The notes under the pieces are model-generated. The model saw only the letters and a program-made list of their open reading frames with translations. It ran no database searches and was not told the DNA's origin. A program made the translations under genes and the position numbers. A stretch of DNA of 64,000 nt from Brevundimonas sp. 357 (GTDB lineage Bacteria > Pseudomonadota > Alphaproteobacteria > Caulobacterales > Caulobacteraceae), in NCBI RefSeq assembly GCF_003938605.1, contig NZ_RHWX01000010.1, positions 1 through 64,000 of the forward strand, in the 5' to 3' direction. Below, piece by piece: positions 37,524 to 48,236 of the stretch (position 1 is the first letter of the stretch; each line of letters opens with the position of its first letter).

Positions 37524-38408
37524 ATGACCGCCCCCTTGTTCAAGGGCGTGATCACCGCCCTGATCACACCTCTTCGTGACGGAAACGTGGACGAGGCCGC
37601 TTTCAAGCGCCTGTTGGAACGCCAGATCGCCGCTGGAGTTCACGGCGTCGTGCCGATGGGCACCACGGGCGAGAGCGCCACTCTGCACCTGGATGAACAC
37701 AAGCGCGTGGTCGAACAGTGCGTCGAGATCGCCGCCGGGCGCATCCGCGTCATCGCCGGCGCGGGTTCGTCCGCGACGGACAAGGCGATCGAGCTGACCC
37801 GCTTCGCCAAGTCGGTCGGCGCGGACGGGGCCCTGGTCGTGACCCCTTACTACAACCGTCCGTCGCAGGCCGGGATGCAGGCGCATTTCGAAGCCGTGGC
37901 CGACGCCGTGCAACTGCCGATCCTGCTCTACAACGTGCCGGGACGTACGGGCGTGGACCTGGCGAACGAGACGACAGCGGCCCTGTCGGCGCACCCGAAC
38001 ATCGTCGGCCTCAAGGACGCCAGCGGCGACGTGGCGCGGGCCAGCTGGATGCGCGCCAACATCGACGGCGCCTTCGATCTGATCTCGGGCGATGATTCCA
38101 GCTATCTGGGCTATGCCGCTCATGGGGGCGTCGGCGTCATCTCCGTGACCTCGAACGTCGCGCCCGAGGCGATGGTCGCCCTGTATGACGCCATCCAGGC
38201 CGGCGACTTCGCCGCCGCCCGCTCGTGGCAGGAGCGCCTGATCGGCCTGCACAAGGCGTTGTTCCTCGACAACTCGCCGTCGCCGACCAAATACGCCCTG
38301 GCCAAGCTCGGCCTGTGCACGGAAGAGGTCCGCCTGCCGCTGTCGCTGACGGCTGACGCCGTGAAGCCCGCCATCGACAAGGCGCTGGCCGAGGCCGGGG
38401 TCGCCTGA
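37524..38408 (+). CDS. dapA: 4-hydroxy-tetrahydrodipicolinate synthase
   Basis: Condenses pyruvate with aspartate semialdehyde, the first step committed to lysine and diaminopimelate. 294 residues. [16 protein letters not shown] is the family start. The active site is complete: GTTGE (residues 46-50), Tyr136 in [12 protein letters not shown], Arg141, and the Schiff-base Lys164 in GLKDASGD. It overlaps smpB by one base and precedes PBP1a, placing a cell-wall precursor enzyme beside a wall synthase. Confidence 0.97.
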   Translation: MTAPLFKGVITALITPLRDGNVDEAAFKRLLERQIAAGVHGVVPMGTTGESATLHLDEHKRVVEQCVEIAAGRIRVIAGAGSSATDKAIELTRFAKSVGADGALVVTPYYNRPSQAGMQAHFEAVADAVQLPILLYNVPGRTGVDLANETTAALSAHPNIVGLKDASGDVARASWMRANIDGAFDLISGDDSSYLGYAAHGGVGVISVTSNVAPEAMVALYDAIQAGDFAAARSWQERLIGLHKALFLDNSPSPTKYALAKLGLCTEEVRLPLSLTADAVKPAIDKALAEAGVA

Positions 38409-38878
38409 TGGCCGCAGACGCGCCCAAGCAGAAGACGATTGCCGAGAACCGGCGCGCGCGCTTCGACTATTTCCTCGAGGACCACATCGAGGCCGGGATC
38501 CAGCTGCTGGGCACCGAGATCAAGGCGCTGCGCGACGGTCGGGCCAATATCGCCGAGAGCTATGTCTCGCCTGAGGGGCGCGAGATGGTGCTGATCAACG
38601 CCGATATCCCGCCCTACAAGATGGCGAACCGCTTCAATCACGAGCCGCGCCGCCATCGGAAGCTGCTGCTGCACCGCAAGCAGATCGACAAGCTGATCGG
38701 CGCCGTTCAGCGCGACGGCCGCACCATTGTGCCGGTGCGCCTGTATCTGAACGAGGCGGGCAAGGCGAAGCTGGAAATCGCCCTGGCCAAGGGCAAGAAG
38801 CTGCACGACAAGCGTGAGGCTTCGGCCGAGCGTGACTGGCAGCGCGACAAGGCGCGCCTGCTGCGCGACAAGGGATAA
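38408..38878 (+). CDS. smpB: SsrA-binding protein SmpB
   Basis: Binds tmRNA and delivers it to stalled ribosomes. It is 156 residues: [40 protein letters not shown], the RNA-binding barrel, then the basic tail [28 protein letters not shown] that reads into the mRNA channel. The ATG overlaps the dapA TGA by one base. The tmRNA gene itself is not in this window. Confidence 0.97.
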   Translation: MAADAPKQKTIAENRRARFDYFLEDHIEAGIQLLGTEIKALRDGRANIAESYVSPEGREMVLINADIPPYKMANRFNHEPRRHRKLLLHRKQIDKLIGAVQRDGRTIVPVRLYLNEAGKAKLEIALAKGKKLHDKREASAERDWQRDKARLLRDKG

Positions 38879-38952
38879 GTGCAGTTCCGCTTTGCGCGCC
38901 GCGCGACGCGCGATAAACGACGGATCATGGGGCGCGTCTTGCGGAGTTCGTG

Positions 38953-41370
<2,418 letters not shown>

Positions 41371-41392
41371 CGCTCTAGTTACACCCCTCTTC

Positions 41393-41417
41393 GGCGCGCC
41401 GGACGTTCTGGCGCGCC
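41393..41417. other. Hairpin between PBP1a and prfB
   Basis: GGCGCGCC at 41393-41400 and again at 41410-41417 form an 8-bp stem around GGACGTTCT. It is 22 bases after the PBP1a stop and 29 before the prfB start. No T-run follows, so termination would be weak or factor-dependent. Confidence 0.4.
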
Positions 41418-41446
41418 TATCCACCCCTGTATCGCTGGAGATTGCG

Positions 41447-42560
41447 ATGAGACCGGATGTCGAGGCCATGAAGGCCGACATCGAGCAGAGCGTCGCTCTG
41501 CTCAGGAGGCGACTTTGACTGGGATGTCGCTCTAAGAAAGCTCGATGAGCTGAACGCGCGGGTCGAGGATCCGACGCTGTGGGATAATCCCGAACAGGCT
41601 CAGGCCGTCAGCCGCGAGCGCTCGCGTCTGGAAGCTCAGGTCAGCGCCGTCAAGGAAATGGAGCAGGGTCTCGAAGACGGGATCATGCTGGCCGACCTGG
41701 CCGACGAGGAGGGCGATGAGGCCACCCTCGAAGATGCGCGCGAGCAGTTGAAGGCCATCAAGGAACGCGCCGCTCGCGCCGAGCTGGAAGCCCTGCTGTC
41801 CGGCGAGGCTGACGGCAACGACGCCTATCTGGAAATCAACTCCGGCGCCGGCGGCACCGAGTCCAACGACTGGGCCGGGATGCTGATGCGGATGTACAGC
41901 CGCTGGGCCCGCGCCCACGGCTATGAAGTCACGATCGAGGCCGAGGAACAGGGCGAACAGGCGGGCATCAAGTCCGCGACCCTGCAGATCGCCGGACCGA
42001 ACGCCTATGGCTGGCTGAAGTCGGAATCGGGCGTGCACCGCCTGGTCCGCATCAGCCCCTACGATGCGGCGGCCAAGCGCCACACCAGCTTCGCCTCCAT
42101 CGGGGTGTCGCCGGTCGTGGACGATACGATCGAGATCGACATCAACCCGGCCGATGTGCGCACCGACACCTATCGCGCGTCCGGCGCCGGCGGTCAGCAC
42201 ATCAACAAGACCGACTCGGCTGTGCGTCTGACCCACATTCCGACCAACACGGTCGTGGCCTGTCAGGCCGGTCGTTCACAGCACCAGAACCGCGAACAGG
42301 CCTGGAAGATGCTGCGGGCGCGTCTGTACGAACTGGAGCTTCAGAAGCGTGAGGCTGCGGCTCAGGCTCTGGCCGACGCCAAGACCGACATCGGCTGGGG
42401 GCACCAGATCCGCTCCTACGTCCTGCAACCGTATCAGATGGTGAAAGATCTGCGGACCGAAGTCGAAACCTCGGACACCCAGGGCGTTCTGGACGGCGAC
42501 CTGGATCCGTTCATGGGCGCCGCGCTTGCGGCCCGCGTGGGCGAGACCCGCGAGGGCTGA
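41447..42560 (+). CDS. prfB: Peptide chain release factor 2, with programmed +1 frameshift
   Basis: RF2 releases peptides at UGA and UAA. The gene must be read as 41447-41515 joined to 41517-42560, giving 370 residues. The first 23 codons ([20 protein letters not shown]...) end CTT TGA. Shifting +1 at CTT gives ...[17 protein letters not shown] and continues to the end, restoring the normal RF2 N-terminus. Downstream are the codon-recognition region [18 protein letters not shown] (SPY where E. coli has SPF) and the catalytic [22 protein letters not shown] caller without frameshift logic would start at 41658 and lose about 70 residues. Confidence 0.96.
41504..41519 (+). promoter_or_regulatory. 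RF2 programmed frameshift site
   Basis: An internal Shine-Dalgarno AGGAGG (41504-41509), three bases, the slippery CTT (41513-41515) and in-frame stop TGA followed by C (41516-41519). This is the autoregulatory arrangement known from E. coli prfB: slow termination at UGA-C when RF2 is scarce lets the ribosome shift. The AGGAGG is a full match to the anti-SD. Confidence 0.95.
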
Positions 42561-42582
42561 TCGACCCGCTGGATCGACGCAT

Positions 42583-42613
42583 AAAAAAGGGCGGCCTTCG
42601 CAGGCCGCCCTTT
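42583..42613. terminator. Bidirectional terminator between prfB and the bactofilin gene
   Basis: A 12-bp stem, AAAGGGCGGCCT at 42586-42597 with AGGCCGCCCTTT at 42602-42613, around TCGC. Six A lead in, so the minus strand has a good T-run for the bactofilin gene. The plus strand has TTT only. Confidence 0.88.
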
Positions 42614-42635
42614 CTCGTTCCGGCTGTCGCGCCGA

Positions 42636-43202
42636 TCAGGCGGCGGGCTTGGCTTCGACCTTGGCGTCCGCCTTGGCGGGCGCGGGCTTTTCGGCCGAGG
42701 CAGGAGCTTCCAGCATGTTGGCGCCCGGCGTATCTCGCTTGGCCTGGGTGCAGCGGCCCTGGAACCAGGCGCCTTGTTCGATCGAAAGCTGCTCCTGGGT
42801 GATGTCGCCCTCGACGCGCGAGGTCGCGAACAGCTTGACCTGCTTGGCGACGATGGCGCCCGAGACGCGGCCGCGCACCTCCAGGATGTCGGCGTGCACC
42901 GTGCCCTCGACCGCGCCGCCTTCGCCGATCACCACGCGCACGACGCGGATGTCGCCTTTCAGCGAGCCGTCGACCTGAAGCTCGCCCGCGCCGGAGATGT
43001 TGCCCTCATATTTCACGCCGGCCGACAGGGTCGACAGGCTGGACGACCGTGCGGCGGCGGGACGCGCCGGTTCAGGCGTCCGCATGGGCGCAGCAGCGAT
43101 CGGAGCGGCGGGTGCGGGCGTCGGCTTGGCCGGTTCGGGCGGCGTCGGAATGCCCAATCCGCTCGAAGTACTGTTGTCGAGGGGTTTGTTCTTGTTGAAC
43201 AT
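42636..43202 (-). CDS. Bactofilin (polymer-forming cytoskeletal protein)
   Basis: A 188-residue bactofilin. A disordered Pro/Ala-rich N-terminus (about 1-55) precedes a right-handed beta-helix of roughly 95 residues: GVKYEGNISGAGELQVDGSLKGDIRVVRVVIGEGGAVEGTVHADILEVRGRVSGAIVAKQVKLFATSRVEGDI, with the repeating V-x-G-x-I/V rungs. A Lys/Ala/Pro tail follows. Bactofilins polymerise without nucleotide; in Caulobacter BacA/BacB recruit the peptidoglycan synthase PbpC to the stalk. GGAGAG lies five bases before the ATG. Confidence 0.92.
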   Translation of the reverse strand: MFNKNKPLDNSTSSGLGIPTPPEPAKPTPAPAAPIAAAPMRTPEPARPAAARSSSLSTLSAGVKYEGNISGAGELQVDGSLKGDIRVVRVVIGEGGAVEGTVHADILEVRGRVSGAIVAKQVKLFATSRVEGDITQEQLSIEQGAWFQGRCTQAKRDTPGANMLEAPASAEKPAPAKADAKVEAKPAA

Positions 43203-43335
43203 CTATACTCTCCGCGTCACGCCGGAACGACCGGCGTTTGGTCAATGTCAGCCCCTGAGGATACAATCCCTGACAATACTTAGGGGGGGCTGAGGCGGAG
43301 AGGTCAAGCGGGGCCTTCCGAACCCCGCTCGCCGA

Positions 43336-43803
43336 TCAGAGCGCTTCGACGGCGGCCAGCACCTCTTCGGCGTGGCCCTTCACCTTGACGTTTCGCCAGG
43401 TGCGGCGGACCACGCCCTGGCCGTCGATCAGGAAGGTGGCGCGCTCAATGCCCATGTATTCACGGCCGTAGAGCTTCTTCTGCACCCACACGCCCCAGCT
43501 TTCCGTGACCACCCCGTCCTCGTCCGAGCCGAGCACGACCTTGAGGTCATGCTTGGCCTTGAAGCGGTCCAGCTTCTTCACCGTGTCGCGCGACACGCCG
43601 ATCACCACGGCGTCGGCCGCCGCGAAGCGATCGATCAGGGCCGAGAAGTCCTGGCCCTCGTTCGTGCAGCCGGGCGTGTCGGCCTTGGGGTAGAAGTAGA
43701 GGACGACGTTCTTGCCCTTTAGCCCGCCCAGCGACACGCGCCCGTCGCCGTCGGTCGCCAGGTCGAAAGCGGGGGCGGGAGTGTTTTCGGTGATGTCGGT
43801 CAC
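43336..43803 (-). CDS. bcp: Thiol peroxidase, Bcp/PrxQ family
   Basis: A 155-residue peroxiredoxin reducing hydroperoxides. The peroxidatic Cys is in YPKADTPGCTNEGQDFS. In two-Cys members a resolving Cys is five residues later, but here the position is not Cys. This is the only Cys in the protein, so it is a 1-Cys type needing an outside thiol. The rest (IGVSRDTVKKLDRF, TFLIDGQGVVRRTWRNV) is standard. It is 10 bases after tyrS in the same direction and probably co-transcribed. Confidence 0.93.
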   Translation of the reverse strand: MTDITENTPAPAFDLATDGDGRVSLGGLKGKNVVLYFYPKADTPGCTNEGQDFSALIDRFAAADAVVIGVSRDTVKKLDRFKAKHDLKVVLGSDEDGVVTESWGVWVQKKLYGREYMGIERATFLIDGQGVVRRTWRNVKVKGHAEEVLAAVEAL

Positions 43804-43813
43804 AGCGCTCTCC

Positions 43814-45094
43814 CTAAACCGGCCGCACCAGCACCAGCTTCTTCTTGCCGGCGCCGAGCTTCAGCACGCCGTCGGCGTTCAGGTCAGCCTGTTCGATCAG
43901 GCGGGCGCCGTCGTTGACGACCTCGTCGTTCAGGCGAAGGCCGCCGCCCTGGGCCAGGCGGCGCGCTTCGCCGTTGGAGGCGCTGAGGCCCGCCTTGGTC
44001 GTGACGGCGGCGATCATGGCGCCGATCACCTCGTCGCGCGGCAGTTCGACGGTCGGCAGGTCGGCCGACAGTTGGCCCTTCTCGAAGGCGGCCTCGGCGG
44101 CCGCGCGCGCGGCCTGTGCGGCCTCGACGCCATGCAGCATGGAGGTGGTGGCGTCGGCCAGCGCCTTCTTGGCGTCGTTGATCTCGGCGCCTTCCAGCGC
44201 CTCATAACGCTCGATCTGGTCCAGCGGCAGGTCGGTGAACAGGCGCATGAAGCGGCCCACGTCGCCGTCTTCCGTGTTGCGCCAGTACTGCCAGTAGTCG
44301 AACGGCGACAGGGCGTCGGCGTTCAGCCACACGGCGCCGCCGACCGTCTTGCCCATCTTCTGGCCCGAGGCGGTGGACAGCAGCGGCGTGGTCAGGCCGA
44401 AAGCGGCCTTGTGGTCCACCTTGCGGGTCAGTTCGACGCCGTTGATGATGTTGCCCCACTGGTCCGAGCCGCCCATCTGCAGCGAACAGCCATAGCGACG
44501 GTTCAGCTCCAGGAAATCCGTCGCCTGCATCAGCATGTAGTTGAACTCGAGGAAGGTCAGCGGCTGCTCGCGATCCAGGCGCAGCTTGACCGAGTCGAAG
44601 CTCAGCATGCGGTTGATGGTGAAGTGGGTGCCGTAGTCGCGCAGGAACTGCAGGTAGCCTAGTTGCGACAGCCACTCGTCGTTATCCAGCATGACGGCGT
44701 CGGTCGGGCCGTCGCCGAAGGTCAGGAATTTCTCGAACACGCCTTTGATGCCGGCGATGTTCTCGGCGATCTTCTCTTCGGTCAGCAGGGGGCGCTGGGT
44801 GTCCTTGAACGACGGATCGCCGACCTTGGTCGTGCCGCCGCCCATCAGGACGATCGGCTTGTGCCCGGCCTGCTGCAGACGACGCAGCAGCATGATCTGA
44901 ATCAGGTGGCCGACGTGCAGCGACGGCGCCGTCGCGTCGAACCCGATATAGCCCGTGACCACGCCGGACGCCGCCGCCTCGTCCAGTTCGACCGGGTGGG
45001 TGATCTGGTGGATATAGCCGCGCGCCTTCATCAGGCGCAGGAAGTCCGACTTGAAGGCGGTTTCGGAAGCGGTTTGGGTCGTGGGCTCGGTCAT
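43814..45094 (-). CDS. tyrS: Tyrosyl-tRNA synthetase
   Basis: Charges tRNA-Tyr; 426 residues, bacterial class I TyrRS. HIGH motif as HVGH (60-63), [16 protein letters not shown] in the Tyr/ATP site, and the KMSKS loop as KMGKT (246-250). The C-terminal S4 RNA-binding domain ([20 protein letters not shown]) is complete. The 86 bases between this gene and a Tyr-rich 16-codon frame upstream contain competing hairpins, suggesting attenuation by charged tRNA-Tyr. Confidence 0.97.
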   Translation of the reverse strand: MTEPTTQTASETAFKSDFLRLMKARGYIHQITHPVELDEAAASGVVTGYIGFDATAPSLHVGHLIQIMLLRRLQQAGHKPIVLMGGGTTKVGDPSFKDTQRPLLTEEKIAENIAGIKGVFEKFLTFGDGPTDAVMLDNDEWLSQLGYLQFLRDYGTHFTINRMLSFDSVKLRLDREQPLTFLEFNYMLMQATDFLELNRRYGCSLQMGGSDQWGNIINGVELTRKVDHKAAFGLTTPLLSTASGQKMGKTVGGAVWLNADALSPFDYWQYWRNTEDGDVGRFMRLFTDLPLDQIERYEALEGAEINDAKKALADATTSMLHGVEAAQAARAAAEAAFEKGQLSADLPTVELPRDEVIGAMIAAVTTKAGLSASNGEARRLAQGGGLRLNDEVVNDGARLIEQADLNADGVLKLGAGKKKLVLVRPV

Positions 45095-45141
45095 GGTCGG
45101 GTCCGTAGCATCAGAACCGGCGGCCGTCTTCCGAGGAATAA

Positions 45142-45163
45142 TGCCGCCGAGGGAAGGGCGGCA
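45142..45163 (-). promoter_or_regulatory. Terminator-like hairpin in the tyrS leader, with a competing arm
   Basis: On the minus strand TGCCGCC (45163-45157) pairs with GGCGGCA (45148-45142), a 7-bp stem with an 8-base loop, followed by TTATTCC, a poor T-run. The 5' arm can instead pair with GCGGC at 45177-45173, which lies just after the leader-peptide stop codon. The two pairings exclude each other. A ribosome at the leader stop would cover 45177-45173; one stalled on the Tyr codons would not. This is the geometry of an amino-acid attenuator. The weak T-run leaves open translational control. Confidence 0.55.
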
Positions 45164-45180
45164 AGGATCGCGGCCGCTCT

Positions 45181-45231
45181 CTAGTAGAGGCCGTAGTAAT
45201 AGGCGGCGAAAAGGGCCGGTTGCGCGATCAT
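45181..45231 (-). CDS. Putative tyrosine-rich leader peptide of tyrS
   Basis: ATG at 45231 to TAG at 45183-45181 encodes [16 protein letters not shown]: 16 residues, four Tyr, three consecutive (TAT TAC TAC) plus one at the last sense codon. It ends 86 bases upstream of tyrS, on the same strand. A run of Tyr codons directly ahead of the tyrosyl-tRNA synthetase gene and of competing hairpins is what a leader-peptide attenuator should look like, as for pheM-pheS in E. coli. There is no Shine-Dalgarno sequence, but a -10-like element seven bases upstream suggests the transcript may begin at the ATG. Confidence 0.6.
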   Translation of the reverse strand: MIAQPALFAAYYYGLY

Positions 45232-45237
45232 GGGCGC

Positions 45238-45267
45238 TAGCTACGTCGCGCTCGACGTGGCAGTCAA
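45238..45267 (-). promoter_or_regulatory. Candidate promoter for the tyrS leader
   Basis: On the minus strand TTGACT (45267-45262) is separated by 18 bases from TAGCTA (45243-45238). The bases GCGCCC then lead to the A of the leader ATG at 45231, seven bases after the -10. TTGAC and GCTA resemble the alphaproteobacterial housekeeping promoter. The start site would coincide with the ATG, making a leaderless message. It lies between the divergent tyrS leader and anmK, whose ATG is at 45274. Confidence 0.45.
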
Positions 45268-45273
45268 GCCGCC

Positions 45274-46413
45274 ATGACGACCTCTCCGAAAAAGACTCTC
45301 CGCGTGCTCGGCTTCATGACCGGCACCTCGCTGGACGCCGTGGACATGGCGGTGATCGAGACGGACGGCCACGACATCCTGTCCTTCGGCCCCGCCGGCG
45401 AGATGAAGCTGGACGGCGAGACCCGCGCCATCATCGAGGACGCGATCGAGGACGCCTTCGACTGGGAACGTGACGAGGAAGAGCCGGACAGCTTCGAGGA
45501 CGCCCGCATGGCGGTGGCCGACGCGCACCTGGCCGCCGCGCTCGGTTTCATGGCGGTGAACGGGGTGAAGTCCAGCGCGCTCGATCTGGTCGGCGTTCAC
45601 GGCCAGACCGTGCTGCACGAGGCGCCGACGCCCGACGCGCCGGGCCGCACCGTCCAGTTGATCGACGCCGGCAGCGTGGCCGAGGGGCTGAGCGTGCCGG
45701 TCGCTTACGACTTCCGCAGCGCCGATGTGGCGGCGGGCGGGCAGGGCGCGCCGCTGGCGCCCGTCTATCACGCGGCGCTGGTCCGCAAGGCGGGGATAGA
45801 GGGGCCGGTCGCCGTGCTGAACCTCGGCGGCGTGGGCAACATCACCCTGATCCGCGCCGACGGCGGGCTGGAGGCCTTCGACACCGGCCCGGCCAACGGC
45901 ATGGTCGATCTGCTGGTCCAGTCCCGCATGAAGAAGCGGATGGACGAGGGCGGCCGTCTGGCGGCGGCGGGGACGGTCAATCCGGCCGTGCTGGACGCCT
46001 ATCTGGCCCATTCCTATTTCGCGGCGACCGGGCCGAAGTCGCTGGATCGGTTCGATTTCTCGCTGGACCCGGTGGCGGAACTGTCGCTGGAAGACGCCGC
46101 CGCGACCCTGACCGCCTTCGCGGCGCAGGCCGTGGCGCTGGGCGTCGCTCGCTGTTCGGAACAGCCGAAGGAGGTCGTCGTCTGCGGCGGCGGTCGCCAC
46201 AACCCTGTGCTGCTGGCCGCCATTCGCGAGCGTGTCGGCGTTCCCGTCTCGACGGCCGAGGACAAGGGCTGGCGTGGCGATTCCATCGAGGCCGAGGCCT
46301 TCGCCTTCCTGGCCGCGCGCTGTCGTCTGGGGTTGCCGATCAGCTTCCCCGGCACGACAGGCGTTGCGGCGCCTATGACCGGCGGCCGGATTGTCGAACC
46401 GGGAGCCGAATAA
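45274..46413 (+). CDS. anmK: Anhydro-N-acetylmuramic acid kinase
   Basis: Phosphorylates and hydrolyses 1,6-anhydroMurNAc to MurNAc-6-P in cell-wall recycling. 379 residues, ASKHA fold. [24 protein letters not shown] is the phosphate-1 loop, [13 protein letters not shown] the next motif, and [35 protein letters not shown] and [13 protein letters not shown] follow as in the family. It diverges from tyrS, as in several Caulobacterales from memory. Its last base overlaps the EamA gene start. Confidence 0.95.
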   Translation: MTTSPKKTLRVLGFMTGTSLDAVDMAVIETDGHDILSFGPAGEMKLDGETRAIIEDAIEDAFDWERDEEEPDSFEDARMAVADAHLAAALGFMAVNGVKSSALDLVGVHGQTVLHEAPTPDAPGRTVQLIDAGSVAEGLSVPVAYDFRSADVAAGGQGAPLAPVYHAALVRKAGIEGPVAVLNLGGVGNITLIRADGGLEAFDTGPANGMVDLLVQSRMKKRMDEGGRLAAAGTVNPAVLDAYLAHSYFAATGPKSLDRFDFSLDPVAELSLEDAAATLTAFAAQAVALGVARCSEQPKEVVVCGGGRHNPVLLAAIRERVGVPVSTAEDKGWRGDSIEAEAFAFLAARCRLGLPISFPGTTGVAAPMTGGRIVEPGAE

Positions 46414-47369
46414 TGGCGGCGTCTTCGCGTTTCTGGGGCGTCGCCAGCGGACTGGCGGCCGGCGCTCTGTGGGGGCTGGTCTTCCTGGCGCCGAAGATGG
46501 TGCCCGAGGCCTCGCCCCTTCTGCTGACGGCGGGGCGCTACCTCGCCTATGGCCTGATTGCGGTCCTGCTGATCGCGCCGCGCTGGCGGCGGGTGACGGC
46601 CGCCCTGACGCGCGAAGCGTGGGGCGCGCTTGTCTGGCTGAGTCTGGCGGGGAACCTGGTCTACTTCGCCTTCCTGGTGGTCAGCGTGCATTACGCAGGC
46701 GTCGCGGCTTCGGCCCTGATCGTCGGCATGGTGCCCGTGGTCGTGGCCCTATGGGGCCTGCGGGACAGGGATTCGCCGCCGCTGTCGCGCGTCGCGCCGC
46801 CCATCGCCGTGGCGGCGCTGGCGGTCGGTCTGATCGGGTGGCAGTCGCTCAGCCAGGGCGGCGGCGCGGCGGCGCAGAGCGGTACGGCTACGCTGATCGG
46901 GTTGGGTTGCGCCCTGGCGGCCCTGCTGTCCTGGACCGCCTTCGCCGTCGGCAACAGCCGCTGGATGGGGCGTTTGCCCGATGTCACCCCGCATGAGTGG
47001 TCGTTGCTGACCGGCGTGGTCACTGGAGGGCTGGCGCTGCTGCTGGTGATTCCGTCGCTATTCATGCTGGGCGGAATGACGAACGACGCCTGGCTGCGTC
47101 TGATCGGCGTCAGCGCGGGCGTGGCGATCTTCGCCTCGGTCATCGGCAACGCCTTCTGGAACCAGGCCAGTCGCCTGTTACCGCTGACGATGCTGGGGCA
47201 GATGATCGTCTCCGAGACCCTGTTCGCCTTTATTTACGGCTTCATCTGGGAGCAGCGCGGCCCGAAGTTGATCGAGGTCGTGGCCATGATCCTGATGATC
47301 GTAAGCGTCGTCTGGTGCGTTCGCGCCCACCGCCCGGCGGCTATGGCGGCGGCGGAAGGCGACCATTAG
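46413..47369 (+). CDS. EamA/DMT-family transporter
   Basis: A 318-residue ten-helix transporter of two EamA repeats. The first includes ALWGLVFLAPKMVPEASPLLLTAGRYLAYG and the second ALLSWTAFAVGNSRWM. The typical LTMLGQMIVSETLFAFIYGFIWEQR end is present. Substrates in this group are metabolites or amino acids; this one is unknown. The ATG overlaps the anmK TAA by one base, so coupling is likely and a cell-wall-recycling substrate is conceivable, but only by position. Confidence 0.9.
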   Translation: MAASSRFWGVASGLAAGALWGLVFLAPKMVPEASPLLLTAGRYLAYGLIAVLLIAPRWRRVTAALTREAWGALVWLSLAGNLVYFAFLVVSVHYAGVAASALIVGMVPVVVALWGLRDRDSPPLSRVAPPIAVAALAVGLIGWQSLSQGGGAAAQSGTATLIGLGCALAALLSWTAFAVGNSRWMGRLPDVTPHEWSLLTGVVTGGLALLLVIPSLFMLGGMTNDAWLRLIGVSAGVAIFASVIGNAFWNQASRLLPLTMLGQMIVSETLFAFIYGFIWEQRGPKLIEVVAMILMIVSVVWCVRAHRPAAMAAAEGDH

Positions 47370-47426
47370 AGAACGACGTAATTTCGTCTTAATCTGCGGT
47401 CCAAGTTCTTCATCAGGGAGGGACGC

Positions 47427-48128
47427 ATGATTGCTTGGATCGCCACACTGTTTCTATTGGGTCAGGCAGAGGTCTCATCGCCCTCCGGTGAACTGAGCGC
47501 TGAGGCGCGAGTCCTGATCGCTCCCGTGCTCGAAACAATTGCTGAGGAACAGCGCCGACAGGCGCAAGTACCGCCTCCTCAGGATCACGAGGAACGCTTT
47601 CTGCGGATGTATCGCCTGGATCAGATGGGGCGGCAGGCGATGCAGAAAGTCGATTTGAGCATTCTTCCTCCGGATCAGGAGCAGGCCGCCAACAAGGCGA
47701 TGTGGCAGGTTCAGGAGGCCGCGGACGAGGCCAATCTCAACGCCTTGCTCGCCATGCTGCCGCCGGAGGGGTGGTTCCTCAAAAGCCGCTATGGCGAGGG
47801 GCCGTCGCAGACGGCCTTTCTCATCATCCAGCATTCAAACCTTGAGCAGTGGCGACGTTTCGTGCCGGTGCTCGAACCTCTCGTGGCGGCGGGCGAGGTT
47901 GATGGGGCGCAGTTCGGTCTGATGTACGATCGGCTGGCGGTGAACGAGGGGCGTCCGCAACGCTATGGGACGCAGGTGACCTGCAAGAATGGGCGCTGGG
48001 TCATCGACTACGACAACCTCGAGGATCCCGCGAACGCCGATCGTCGTCGCGCGGAAGCAGGATTTCCCCATACGCTGGCGCAGTATGAAGCGCGTTTCGC
48101 CTCCTGGCCGACTTGCCGCGAAAACTGA
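47427..48128 (+). CDS. Secreted DUF6624-like protein
   Basis: A 233-residue protein with a short signal-like N-terminus (MIAWIATLFLLGQAEV). The central LLAMLPPEGWFLKSRYGEGPSQTAFLIIQHSN and LMYDRLAVNEGRPQRYGTQVTCKNGRWV blocks match my memory of DUF6624, in which a 'QxAFLIIQHA ... YDRxAVxEGRPQRYGTQ' pattern is conserved. The function of the family is not established. The last cysteines (VTCKNG, PTCREN) could form a disulfide. AGGGAGG lies close before the ATG. Confidence 0.75.
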   Translation: MIAWIATLFLLGQAEVSSPSGELSAEARVLIAPVLETIAEEQRRQAQVPPPQDHEERFLRMYRLDQMGRQAMQKVDLSILPPDQEQAANKAMWQVQEAADEANLNALLAMLPPEGWFLKSRYGEGPSQTAFLIIQHSNLEQWRRFVPVLEPLVAAGEVDGAQFGLMYDRLAVNEGRPQRYGTQVTCKNGRWVIDYDNLEDPANADRRRAEAGFPHTLAQYEARFASWPTCREN

Positions 48129-48236
48129 GCAACGCTCGCCGTCGCCATGCGTTGAGGCCATAGCGGACCGGGCCCCTCTGGCGACCCTTCATCGCGATGT
48201 CGGCCGCGTCGTTGGAAACGGCTCGCGAAGGCGTCG

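Noticed and set aside
43307-43329. AGCGGGG...CCCCGCT hairpin after bcp as a terminator
   Set aside because: A 7-bp stem with a 9-base loop and no T-run on the relevant strand; too weak to list.
45095-45231. T-box riboswitch for tyrS
   Set aside because: The gap is too short, it lacks the T-box sequence, and the group does not use T-boxes. A leader peptide fits better.
48129-48236. Possible yybP-ykoY manganese riboswitch before the TerC/Alx-type gene
   Set aside because: The conserved aptamer loops could not be found in the 108-base gap.
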